A stretch of 64,000 nucleotides of DNA from an uncultured Flavobacteriaceae bacterium (GTDB taxonomy: Bacteria > Bacteroidota > Bacteroidia > Flavobacteriales > Flavobacteriaceae): assembly GCA_938011315.1 (NCBI GenBank), contig CALLUG010000035.1, positions 1-64,000 of the forward strand, in the 5' to 3' direction. This document shows positions 41,470 through 50,388 of the stretch, one piece after another (the stretch's first letter is position 1; the number at the start of each line of letters is the position of its first letter). Below the pieces are notes generated by a model. The model saw only the letters and a list, made by a program, of their open reading frames with translations, was not told the origin of the DNA and did not search any database. A program made the position numbers and the translations under genes.

Positions 41470-42579
41470 TTAACCTTGCTTAGCGCCAAAACCTACGGTA
41501 TCGCAAATATAACGACTGTTTTGGCAATATGCAATTAACTCAGTCTTAATAAATTCTAAAACTTGAGATTTATCTTTTTCTGGATATAGTATATGTACAT
41601 TTGCCCCAGCATCGAGTGTAAACCCAATATGGCATTTTGATTGTGACCTAAATGTCCAAATTTTATTAATAATCTCTAGAGTGTTGGGCTTCATCAAAAT
41701 AAAATAAGGCATACTAGTCATCATCATTGCATGAAGGCTAAGCGCTTCGCTTTCTATTAGACCAATAAATGCTTCTAAATCTCCCGACTTTAATATTATT
41801 TTGAGCGTATTTATAGTTTTATGAGCTTGCTTAAACCGTTGTTTGGCAAAAGGATGATTATGCATTAAATTGTGTCCTAGAGTACTACTTACTTGCTTTT
41901 CTCCTTGATCCACTAGCAGGATAGTGTCTTGGTAGTTTTCAAAATTTTGATGTATTGCGTAAGGATATTTAGTGCCAAAAAAATTAGAACTGTTTTTGAT
42001 GTTTTCATGCTTTCCCCATACAATTACATTGCCTTCAATGCTCCTACAGGCACTTCCTGAACCCAATCGCGCTAAAAACGATGCTTTTTTATTAAAGTAA
42101 TCGGTGTTAAATTCTTTTTGAAGTGTTGTTTTTGACTCGTTGGTCTTTACTAATTGTTGCTCTATACTCATTAGGCACAATGCTAAGGCACTCATACCAG
42201 AAGCCGAGGAGGCAATACCCGAACTATGCGGAAACGTATTTGAAGTTTCAATTTTAAAATAATAATTTTTTAAAAAAGGAACATAGCGCTCTATACGCTC
42301 AAAAAAAGTAACTATTTTAGACTTGAAAGCATCCTTTTTAACCCCATCCAAAAACACGTCAAAAGAAAAAGCATCAGCATCATTCTTTTGTGTATAATGC
42401 AGTGTTGTAATTGTTTTACAAGAGTTTAAGGTAAAACTAATAGATGGGTTTTCTGGAATTTGATTTGCTTTTTTGCCCCAGTATTTTACTAATGCAATAT
42501 TACTAGGCGCCTGCCAAGTTACGCTTCCGTTCGTAATTTTGTTTGAATAATTATTGGGGACAAAGTCTGTTTCAGTCAT
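41470..42579 (-). CDS. mvaD: Diphosphomevalonate decarboxylase
   Basis: WQAPSNIALVKYWGKKANQIPENPSISFTL; FPHSSGIASSASGMSALALCL; TLDAGANVHILYP. Confidence 0.9.
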   Translation of the reverse strand: MTETDFVPNNYSNKITNGSVTWQAPSNIALVKYWGKKANQIPENPSISFTLNSCKTITTLHYTQKNDADAFSFDVFLDGVKKDAFKSKIVTFFERIERYVPFLKNYYFKIETSNTFPHSSGIASSASGMSALALCLMSIEQQLVKTNESKTTLQKEFNTDYFNKKASFLARLGSGSACRSIEGNVIVWGKHENIKNSSNFFGTKYPYAIHQNFENYQDTILLVDQGEKQVSSTLGHNLMHNHPFAKQRFKQAHKTINTLKIILKSGDLEAFIGLIESEALSLHAMMMTSMPYFILMKPNTLEIINKIWTFRSQSKCHIGFTLDAGANVHILYPEKDKSQVLEFIKTELIAYCQNSRYICDTVGFGAKQG

Positions 42580-42877
42580 TAGTGTAATATCTATTACAAA
42601 GATAGTATTTTCATAACTTTAGTATGATAGTAATTGCTTATTAACAACATCATCCCGAATAGCATAGAAACCTATAGGGAAACAAAGATGTCACTGTAGA
42701 GAACATTAGCTTAAAACTGTAACAAAATATGAATAAATTATATTATAACGTTTTTTTTATTTCTATATACCCTATTCTTTTTTAGTAAATTATACTTTAA
42801 AACTAAGACACTTTAAGATACCATTATTGATTTTGTTTTGAATATAATTTTAGAATGCTTGTTCGATATACCCAAAA

Positions 42878-43864
42878 TTAAGAGTCATCTGTTCTTGAGG
42901 CTGTATTGTCTGTGTCCAGATAATTAGGGATACCATCAAGGTCAGTGTCGTCATTGGTTGGATCGCCGTCGCCAATATCATTTGTTGGGTCGCCATCTCC
43001 ATCTCTATCAAAAGTTAAGTCTGTATCTGGTTCTAAATCTTCATCTATAGTAAAAGTCCCATCCGCATCATCGTCTGGATCTAGGTAGTTAACTAAAGCA
43101 TCTTCATCGGTGTTATCTGTATTTACATCAAAGTCGCCGTCTAGATCTTCTAGATAACTAGGAATGCCATCGTTATCATGATCTAAAACTTCTGTTTGAA
43201 ACAATTCAAATTTAAAAATAACTTGACTAAAGATAGGAATTCCTGGTAATGAGTTATTAAAAAACCCTAAGCCAGAAGTCATAAAAACAACGCCTAACCC
43301 TGGGTTGTTAAAATTAACGACGCCATCGGGGTCTATGGTAAATCCATCGGCAACATTAAAATCTAAAAAAGCTCTACTAAAACCTGGTACGACTTGAGTT
43401 AAATCAAAAGTAATAGGATTCGCAGAATTATCAAAAACACCTCCGTTAAGAGTACTCCCCTGAAAATTAACCAATACTTCGTCCGATACGTTTGGAATTT
43501 CAGCACCATCGCCTTGTCGTATTCTTAAAATAAAATACTCATAGGTTATTCCTTGAAATAAAGCTGTTTTAGTCTCTACTGCATCAATTAACAATTTATT
43601 GTTATCTGGGTCTGGTAATACACCACCTGATGGAAGTTCCATAAATTCTATATCGCTAATTTTGGGATTAGTCATATTAGCCAGTGCAGTAGAGTCGTAG
43701 TAATGTGTTTGTAAATATTGTCTTAACGTATTGTTATCCAATGCATCTTGTGTAGCTCTATCGGGCGTTCTATCTATTAATCTTGAGCCGTCGTCGTCGT
43801 TTCCACAAGACACAAAAATGAATATTAAAATTAAACTAAAAAGTGTTACTTTTATTGCTTTCAT
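42878..43864 (-). CDS. FKBP-like lipoprotein with C-terminal Asp-rich (thrombospondin type 3-like) tail
   Basis: Lipobox FVSCGND; FKBP-like VSDEVLVNFQGSTLNGGVFDNS...VVPGFSRAF; DHDNDGIPSYLEDLDGDFDVNTDNTDED... tail. Confidence 0.75.
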   Translation of the reverse strand: MKAIKVTLFSLILIFIFVSCGNDDDGSRLIDRTPDRATQDALDNNTLRQYLQTHYYDSTALANMTNPKISDIEFMELPSGGVLPDPDNNKLLIDAVETKTALFQGITYEYFILRIRQGDGAEIPNVSDEVLVNFQGSTLNGGVFDNSANPITFDLTQVVPGFSRAFLDFNVADGFTIDPDGVVNFNNPGLGVVFMTSGLGFFNNSLPGIPIFSQVIFKFELFQTEVLDHDNDGIPSYLEDLDGDFDVNTDNTDEDALVNYLDPDDDADGTFTIDEDLEPDTDLTFDRDGDGDPTNDIGDGDPTNDDTDLDGIPNYLDTDNTASRTDDS

Positions 43865-43883
43865 TATAAATTGTACTTTTGGC

Positions 43884-43912
43884 TTGCAAGATACAATTTT
43901 ATAATATTTTTG
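43884..43912 (+). promoter_or_regulatory. Bacteroidota-type promoter for S4-domain gene
   Basis: TTG (43884-43886) - 18 bp - TATTTTTG (43905-43912). Confidence 0.5.
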
Positions 43913-43945
43913 TGCAAAAACATTAACGTTGTTTTATATAATTGT

Positions 43946-44317
43946 ATGCGAATAGACAAATACCTTTGGTGCGTTAGGTACTTTAAAACAAGAACTATTG
44001 CCTCGATAGCTTGTAAAAAAGGACATGTAAGAGTTAATGATGCTATTGTAAAGCCTAGTAGAGAAGTATTTCCTTTAGATAAAATAAGTGTCAGAAAAAA
44101 CCAAGTTAATTATTTGCTAAGCGTTAAGGAGTTGCCTACAAATAGAGTTAGCGCAAAGCTTGTAGATATTTATAGAATAGATACAACTCCTAAATCTGCC
44201 TTTGAAACACAAGAATTACTAAAATTCTCTAAAGATTATTACAGAAAGAAAGGTGTTGGCAGACCCACTAAAAAAGACAGAAGAGATATCGATAACTTTA
44301 ATCATGACAATGAATAA
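43946..44317 (+). CDS. S4-domain RNA-binding protein (Hsp15/HslR-like)
   Basis: MRIDKYLWCVRYFKTRTIASIACKKGHVRVNDAIVKPSREV; ATG at 43946 chosen. Confidence 0.85.
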   Translation: MRIDKYLWCVRYFKTRTIASIACKKGHVRVNDAIVKPSREVFPLDKISVRKNQVNYLLSVKELPTNRVSAKLVDIYRIDTTPKSAFETQELLKFSKDYYRKKGVGRPTKKDRRDIDNFNHDNE

Positions 44318-44342
44318 TCTTAATTTTTTAAATTAACTTTTA

Positions 44343-44846
44343 ATGACAACAAACACTAACACAATACTAACACACCAAGAGATTACTCACAAAATAAGAC
44401 GTATTGCATATCAAATTTATGAAAGCAATATTGATGAAAGTGAGATTGTTTTGGCTGGTATTGATCGTAATGGGTATATCCTTGCAGAAAAACTGAAAGC
44501 TATTCTAGATGATATTTCACCAATTAATTCGCTACTTTGCAATGTAATTATAGATAAAAAAACACCTTTAAGTCCTGTTAAAACATCTTTAAATCATGAA
44601 GATTATAAACATAAATCTGTTATTTTAATTGACGATGTTTTAAACTCTGGGACTACCCTAGCCTATAGCATAAAACATTTTTTAAACGTTCCATTAAAAC
44701 AGTTTAAAACTGCTATTTTGGTAAATAGAAGTCATAAAAAATATCCTGTGAAAGCAGATTTTAAAGGAATTTCTCTTTCTACATCTTTACATGAACATAT
44801 TTATGTTTCTTTAGAAGACAAAGCTTATACTGTAGTTTTAGAATAA
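44343..44846 (+). CDS. Phosphoribosyltransferase (PyrR-like)
   Basis: PRPP-binding loop SVILIDDVLNSGTTLAYSI. Confidence 0.85.
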   Translation: MTTNTNTILTHQEITHKIRRIAYQIYESNIDESEIVLAGIDRNGYILAEKLKAILDDISPINSLLCNVIIDKKTPLSPVKTSLNHEDYKHKSVILIDDVLNSGTTLAYSIKHFLNVPLKQFKTAILVNRSHKKYPVKADFKGISLSTSLHEHIYVSLEDKAYTVVLE

Positions 44847-45359
44847 TGCTGCTATAATTTCAGTAGTAATAACACTACATGTTTTTTGATCTGTATTAAT
44901 TTTTGTGTTGGAAAGGTTGTAATATTGAGCACGCTCAAACAAATGCTTTGCAACAAACTCTGTAAGTGCTTCTTTGGTTGTTATATGTGCTATTAATGGG
45001 CGTTTATTTGTTTCATTTTGTAGTCGATTAACTAAAGTCCTCACACTTGCTTTTAAATAAACAGATACGACATGATGTGTATTTACAATAGTATTCATAT
45101 TACCTGAGTAACAGGGTGTACCTCCTCCTAGGGCTAATACAAGGTTGCTATTAGTATTTATGATAGTTTGTAGTGCTAATGTTTCTGTCTTTCTAAAGTA
45201 AATTTCTCCTTTTGTTTTAAATAAATTGCTTATTGTTTGCGCTTCTTGATTTTCAATATACTGATCTAAATCTATAAATTTATAATTTAGTTTTTGAGCC
45301 AAATTAGTGCCTATCAAAGATTTTCCTGAAGCCATATATCCTATTAAAATAATAATCAT
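44838..45359 (-). CDS. aroK: Shikimate kinase
   Basis: GYMASGKSLIGTNLAQKLNYKFIDLDQYIE...GEIYFRKTE...LALGGGTPC. Confidence 0.92.
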   Translation of the reverse strand: MIIILIGYMASGKSLIGTNLAQKLNYKFIDLDQYIENQEAQTISNLFKTKGEIYFRKTETLALQTIINTNSNLVLALGGGTPCYSGNMNTIVNTHHVVSVYLKASVRTLVNRLQNETNKRPLIAHITTKEALTEFVAKHLFERAQYYNLSNTKINTDQKTCSVITTEIIAALF

Positions 45360-45435
45360 TATTACCTTATAAATTGATTTTTAAAACATTGCTATATCTA
45401 GTGACAAAAAAACAAAAAATTAATTTAAAAAAGTG

Positions 45436-45465
45436 TTGTTTTATTAATTAAAGACTTTATATTTG
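45436..45465 (+). promoter_or_regulatory. Bacteroidota-type promoter for tRNA-Lys/tRNA-Leu
   Basis: TTG (45436-45438) - 19 bp - TATATTTG (45458-45465); 27 bp upstream of tRNA-Lys. Confidence 0.7.
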
Positions 45466-45492
45466 CACCCTCATTAAAGAAAATAAATTATT

Positions 45493-45565
45493 GACCTGGT
45501 AGCTCAGTTGGTAGAGCATCTCCCTTTTAAGGAGAGGGTCCTGGGTTCGAGCCCCAGCCAGGTCA
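45493..45565 (+). tRNA. tRNA-Lys (TTT)
   Basis: GACCTGG...CCAGGTC acceptor stem, anticodon loop CTTTTAA, T-loop TTCGAGC. Confidence 0.97.
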
Positions 45566-45617
45566 CTAAAAAGTTAAGCATATAAGCTTAGCTTTTTTTA
45601 ATTATGTCAACTTTTAA

Positions 45618-45702
45618 GCGCACGTGGCGGAATTGGTAGACGCGCTGGCTTGAGGGGCCAGTATCCGTTTAGGATGTGGAAGTTCGAATCTTCTCGTGCG
45701 CA
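45618..45702 (+). tRNA. tRNA-Leu (GAG)
   Basis: GCGCACG...CGTGCGC acceptor stem, long variable arm, anticodon loop TTGAGGG. Confidence 0.96.
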
Positions 45703-45728
45703 CAATTATATTTTAAAAACACCTAATT

Positions 45729-45890
45729 ATACCAATTGTTGCTTAAAATGAACTGTAAATAATTTGGAATATATTGTGTTTAGATGACGTATAAAACCTA
45801 AACGTAGCCTTAGTTATGCTTAGGTTTTATAATGGATATATAGAAGCAATAGAAACGAATTATATGGCTTATTTTGAGTCATAACGGTAT
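45729..45890 (+). repeat. Dispersed MITE-like repeat, copy D (162 bp, full form)
   Basis: ATACCAATTGTTGCTTAAAATGAACTGTAAATAATTTGGAATATATTGTG...ATAAAACCTAA...TTAGGTTTTAT...CAATAGAAACGAAT...TTATTTTGAGTCATAACGGTAT. Confidence 0.88.
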
Positions 45891-46035
45891 TACATATATT
45901 ACTGTTTTTTATACAAATTTCACTCTTTTTTGAGTTTTATTTTAACCCTATGAAATTTCATAGGGTTATTTAAAGACTAAAATATGGTAAGCTTCGCACT
46001 TTTTGTGAGTTATCAAGTAAGTTTAATACATGGTT

Positions 46036-47277
46036 TTACCTCATTATTTTTTTTACAAAAGGACCAATACTTAAACCTTGTCCTATGATTGAAAATAATA
46101 CTACAACATAAGTAATATAGGTAATTAACTCTCCAAATGTAGAATTATTTAAACTTAAAGCTAAGGCTACAGAAATTCCCCCTCTTAGACCTCCCCAAGT
46201 TAAGACAACCACTGTTTTTAAAGGTTTGGATTCCTCATGCTTTAATAGGGAATAAGGTAAAAAAACAGCAATAAACCTACTAAAAAGCACAATAAAAATT
46301 GCGATAATTCCTAGTATTAGATGAGAAGAATTGAAATTTAGTAGGTGTATAGCAAGACCTATAAGAACAAATAAGATTCCGTTAAAAACATCATCTAAAA
46401 TTTCCCAAAATTCATTGAGAGATTTTTGAATTTGAGTTTCATGGTCTGCAATATGAATCTTATTACCTATAAGTAAGCCAGCAATAACCATAGCTAATGG
46501 TCCTGAAATATGTAACATAATAGCAATGCTATAACCTCCCAAAACAACTGCAAGACTAACCATTACAGCCAAGTTAGAATTACCTTTTAAGCTACTCATT
46601 AGCTTGAACCCTATAAATCCTATAATTAAACCAAAAACAATTCCTCCTACGGCTTCTTCCAAAAACAAAACCCCTATTTCTGCACTAACTTCTGCACCGT
46701 TATGTGCTCCTGTGGCTTTGGCTAAAAGTAAAATTCCTGAAAACACAACCACACCTATACCATCATTAAATAATGATTCTCCTTCTATTTTTACACTTAA
46801 ACTTTCTGGTAACTTTGCTTTTTTTAATATTGCCATAACAGCAATAGGATCTGTTGGAGAAATTAAAGCACCAAATAATAACGCATAAATAAAAGGTAAG
46901 TCTAGACCTATTAATAACGTTGTTCCATAAATAAGTCCTCCTACAGTAAATGTAGATATTAGTACTCCTAAACTTGCAAATAGAAGAATTGATTTTTTTT
47001 GTTCTTTAAGAGCTGATAAATTAACGTGTAATGCTCCTGCAAAAAGTAAAAAACTTAAAATGCCATCGAGCAATAGCGTTTTAAAATCTGCATTGAGTAT
47101 AATATCACAAAAAAACTGATAAAAATTAGGTATTATCGATTTACTTAATGAAACGACAGTAATTAAAACTAAACTTAAAATGAGTAAACCTATCGTTGTA
47201 GGTAACTTAATCCATTTGCTATTAATGTAATTGAAAGCTACAGATATGGTAAAAATAATACTAAAAGATTCGAACAT
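46036..47277 (-). CDS. Cation:proton antiporter (CPA1/NhaP-like)
   Basis: Polytopic; [18 protein letters not shown] and [14 protein letters not shown] motifs. Confidence 0.9.
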   Translation of the reverse strand: MFESFSIIFTISVAFNYINSKWIKLPTTIGLLILSLVLITVVSLSKSIIPNFYQFFCDIILNADFKTLLLDGILSFLLFAGALHVNLSALKEQKKSILLFASLGVLISTFTVGGLIYGTTLLIGLDLPFIYALLFGALISPTDPIAVMAILKKAKLPESLSVKIEGESLFNDGIGVVVFSGILLLAKATGAHNGAEVSAEIGVLFLEEAVGGIVFGLIIGFIGFKLMSSLKGNSNLAVMVSLAVVLGGYSIAIMLHISGPLAMVIAGLLIGNKIHIADHETQIQKSLNEFWEILDDVFNGILFVLIGLAIHLLNFNSSHLILGIIAIFIVLFSRFIAVFLPYSLLKHEESKPLKTVVVLTWGGLRGGISVALALSLNNSTFGELITYITYVVVLFSIIGQGLSIGPFVKKIMR

Positions 47278-47281
47278 GGTT

Positions 47282-47932
47282 TTAAGATTTTATGTTAATA
47301 TATTTTCCTACAAAAACGCCAATAACAATGGCGAGATAAAATTGCCCAATAATATTTAAAACAATAGTAAGCGCTTGGGCAGAAGCGGTTACTGGTGTTA
47401 CGTCGCCATAACCAACAGTTGTGATACTAATAAAACTAAAGTAATAAAAAATATATCCAGAATAATTATTAGGAAGCATAAATGAAGTGTCGTTTAGCAA
47501 GTGTGTAATTTCAAACAAAATACCTCCCAAAATACCTAAATATAAAAACCCTAACAGGGGACCCATAATAAAACTTAATTTAATCGTTTTAATATGTAAC
47601 AACTGCTTAACTAAAAGCACACAAAAGTTAGTAAACAGTAAGAGAGATGATAATAACCTCCCCCACTGCAAAGGTGTAGTGTCATAATAGCAATACTCAC
47701 ACCAAATAAAGGTAAGTGTTAGAAATCCCAAAAAATAGGTAATTAAGCGAGTTCTTACTCTTGAGGCAAGTAAGGCACTTGTGATAATAATTAAAGAATA
47801 ATTAATTACAACAATTAGGCCTGCGTGCCAACCTGTTATACCAATATGCAGCGGTGTTAGTAAAAAATTAAATACCGTAATTAATGCAATTAAATACTTG
47901 TGGGTACTTAATTGCTTTATTATCCTTTTCAA
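47282..47932 (-). CDS. Potassium channel family protein
   Basis: Selectivity filter [14 protein letters not shown] between TM helices. Confidence 0.88.
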   Translation of the reverse strand: MKRIIKQLSTHKYLIALITVFNFLLTPLHIGITGWHAGLIVVINYSLIIITSALLASRVRTRLITYFLGFLTLTFIWCEYCYYDTTPLQWGRLLSSLLLFTNFCVLLVKQLLHIKTIKLSFIMGPLLGFLYLGILGGILFEITHLLNDTSFMLPNNYSGYIFYYFSFISITTVGYGDVTPVTASAQALTIVLNIIGQFYLAIVIGVFVGKYINIKS

Positions 47933-47936
47933 AATA

Positions 47937-48731
47937 TCAATAAATATTAGATGGTAAGTGTAATTCTTTTATATGATTTGTACTAATTCGTAACTGGTAC
48001 CAATCCTCTAGCTTATAAATAGTTCCACTAACAATAGACGGTTTACCTATATAAGGTAAAATAGCCTTATTAATAGGTTTCCCTTCTAGATCTGTTACAA
48101 TATAATATTCCGAAATATTGTTTTGATCTGTAGTTGCTAAAACAGGAGGTATCCCTCCTGAAATGCACAAAACAGCACAGCTTCTATGTATTTTTCCGTT
48201 TCCAGGTTTCATAACTCCAAAGTAACATTTAGGGTCTATAATTTCTCCTTGTAATTCTATATTTTTTGCAATATATTCTGCTTTTGGTACTCTATTAGGA
48301 TTTGCCTTTTCTAATAAAGTAATTTTTTCATCACTGGTAATTTGAAGTAGTGTTTTACCATTATAATAAATTAAATTACCTTCAATACTTAGCATACTCC
48401 CAGATAAATTAGGTGTTTGCCTTTTAATTTTTTTTAAAAACGGATTTGCACTAAGTTTCCCAAAACCTAAAAGCATTATAGTTTTAAATTCATTTTTGTC
48501 TGTTTTCACTTTTAACATTGGGTAAGGCATCTCATGGTAAACCCCTGTTATCTTTGTACTCGTTGTTAGTTCAAAAGAACTATTTTTAAAGGTATTTTGT
48601 GTTAGTGCAAAAACAATTGCAATGAGTATTAAAAATCCTAGGCTTAAGCTTACAAATGTTTTTAGGGTAACCTTAGTTTTATTGGAAATCTCATCAATAT
48701 AACCAATAAAAAAATCATCTTTTTCTTTCAT
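47937..48731 (-). CDS. Membrane-anchored protein of unknown function with conserved-looking Cys/His motif
   Basis: One N-terminal TM helix; IDPKCYFGVMKPGNGKIHRSCAVLCISGGIPPVL. Confidence 0.6.
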   Translation of the reverse strand: MKEKDDFFIGYIDEISNKTKVTLKTFVSLSLGFLILIAIVFALTQNTFKNSSFELTTSTKITGVYHEMPYPMLKVKTDKNEFKTIMLLGFGKLSANPFLKKIKRQTPNLSGSMLSIEGNLIYYNGKTLLQITSDEKITLLEKANPNRVPKAEYIAKNIELQGEIIDPKCYFGVMKPGNGKIHRSCAVLCISGGIPPVLATTDQNNISEYYIVTDLEGKPINKAILPYIGKPSIVSGTIYKLEDWYQLRISTNHIKELHLPSNIY

Positions 48732-48733
48732 AT

Positions 48734-49771
48734 TTAATTATTAAAAATCACAGGATCTACTTCAGTTCCCTCAGGGAGTGCTTTTGGTGAAACATATACT
48801 TTTTTGTCTATAAGTTTTAAACGGTATGTACTAACTTGTTCTGTAAACGGTGGTGGGGATTGTCCATTATGTGGTAAATATTGGTAACCGTGCCAAGGGC
48901 AAGTTACACAGCCATCTACCACTTTGCCCTCTCCTAAAGGACCACCTTGATGTTTACAAACATTAGATATAGCCGATAGTTTGTTGTTGTATTTAAAAAC
49001 AGCAATTCGTTCGTTGTCTACTATAAATATCTTGGCTCTATCTTCTGGAATCTCATCAATATCACAAACATAGTCCCAGCCTTCATTAGTATCCGTTGTT
49101 TTGATATGATCTAGTTTACGTTCTTTACTTCCTGTTGAAATGTGAAGTGCTGTAATGACAACAAAACCAAAACTTAATATAGCCGTAGACCATAATGATG
49201 GTTGTTGTTGGAAGCTACCTAAAAATACGTGCATGATAATTAATGCATAAGCAAAGTAAACCATCATGTGTAAGCGTTTCCAACTTTTTGCTGAAAGATT
49301 TTTAAGCCAAAAATCATGGCTAGTTGCTGCCATTAAAAAAAGAATAATCAATGCAAAAAAACCAAGGACTTGAAATGGAAAATTTTTAAGCGAATTATAA
49401 TCCATATTAGAGCTAAATAGTGCGTAAATGGGGTTAACATTGCCTAAAGTATGAAACTGAAATAAAGAAAACCCTCCATGTATTAATGCTGCCAAAAACA
49501 TACTCACACCTAAATGCCTTCTGTTATATAATAAAGGTAAAAAACGAGTATTTATCCTGCTTAAAGGACCAATAACTAAAATGATATGCAATAGCACTAT
49601 AGCTAGTGTTCCAAAAGCTCTAATAATTAACGTTTCTACACTTGTTTGTACATTAGTTATAAAAGTAAGACCTATAAAACTTATAAGATATATAAGCATA
49701 CTTAAACCTATCCAGCGATCATAGATTTTTTTATTTCTATTCCAAAGTACGGTTTGATAATTTACTCCCAT
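48734..49771 (-). CDS. Ferric-reductase-like transmembrane protein with C-terminal Rieske [2Fe-2S] domain
   Basis: Polytopic N-terminus with paired His; CKHQGGPLGEGKVVDGCVTCPWHGYQ Rieske motif. Confidence 0.87.
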   Translation of the reverse strand: MGVNYQTVLWNRNKKIYDRWIGLSMLIYLISFIGLTFITNVQTSVETLIIRAFGTLAIVLLHIILVIGPLSRINTRFLPLLYNRRHLGVSMFLAALIHGGFSLFQFHTLGNVNPIYALFSSNMDYNSLKNFPFQVLGFFALIILFLMAATSHDFWLKNLSAKSWKRLHMMVYFAYALIIMHVFLGSFQQQPSLWSTAILSFGFVVITALHISTGSKERKLDHIKTTDTNEGWDYVCDIDEIPEDRAKIFIVDNERIAVFKYNNKLSAISNVCKHQGGPLGEGKVVDGCVTCPWHGYQYLPHNGQSPPPFTEQVSTYRLKLIDKKVYVSPKALPEGTEVDPVIFNN

Positions 49772-50175
49772 TATAATTTTATTTTTGCAATATTGGTTTT
49801 CTTAATCTCGTCATAAATAGCGATACTCGTCGTAAGTTTATCAATAGTAAAGGTGTAACGTCCTTTTGTATCAATACTGCCTAACAAATTCTTGCTATTA
49901 TTAGAATACCCATATACTAACGACGATGCGCTTTTTAAAGGTTTTTTTAAAATAATTTCAAGATTGTTGAGTTCGTTTTTTTCGTTTAGATTAATAACGA
50001 AATAAGCGTCTTCAAAAACAGCACGTTGCGTTTTATGCTTTGAAACAACACTAAAGTCTTTGTCTATTTCTAGTGGTTTTTTAGTAGCGATTGTCGATAA
50101 TGCTATTAGTGACGACACCAAAAGCCCTAGTGTAATCCATATAAACCGATGTGTTTTTCTTAATCCTGAAGTCAT
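49771..50175 (-). CDS. Hypothetical single-TM exported protein
   Basis: 134 aa; overlaps neighbours by 1 and 4 nt. Confidence 0.55.
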   Translation of the reverse strand: MTSGLRKTHRFIWITLGLLVSSLIALSTIATKKPLEIDKDFSVVSKHKTQRAVFEDAYFVINLNEKNELNNLEIILKKPLKSASSLVYGYSNNSKNLLGSIDTKGRYTFTIDKLTTSIAIYDEIKKTNIAKIKL

Positions 50176-50387
50176 TTTGTAGTAGTTTTACGTATTATTT
50201 TCATTAATAATAAAGGCCATAGTCCAATTGCTCCAGGAAGTAGTAGAAGTCTGACAGTCCACTTACTTTCTATAATCAGCTCGTCTAACTTAAAAGCTCC
50301 TTTTATAAAAAAATAAATTCCAAAAAGTAACCCAAAAATAAAGTAGCCTAGTAGTAAGTTAACAAAAATTTCAATTATTATAAGCAT
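50172..50387 (-). CDS. Small hypothetical membrane protein
   Basis: 71 aa, two hydrophobic helices; 1 bp from the upstream gene. Confidence 0.55.
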   Translation of the reverse strand: MLIIIEIFVNLLLGYFIFGLLFGIYFFIKGAFKLDELIIESKWTVRLLLLPGAIGLWPLLLMKIIRKTTTK

Positions 50388-50388
50388 A

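Noticed and set aside
44838-44846. Overlap of phosphoribosyltransferase and shikimate kinase genes
   Set aside because: A 9-bp convergent 3' overlap of two well-supported genes; common and not unusual.
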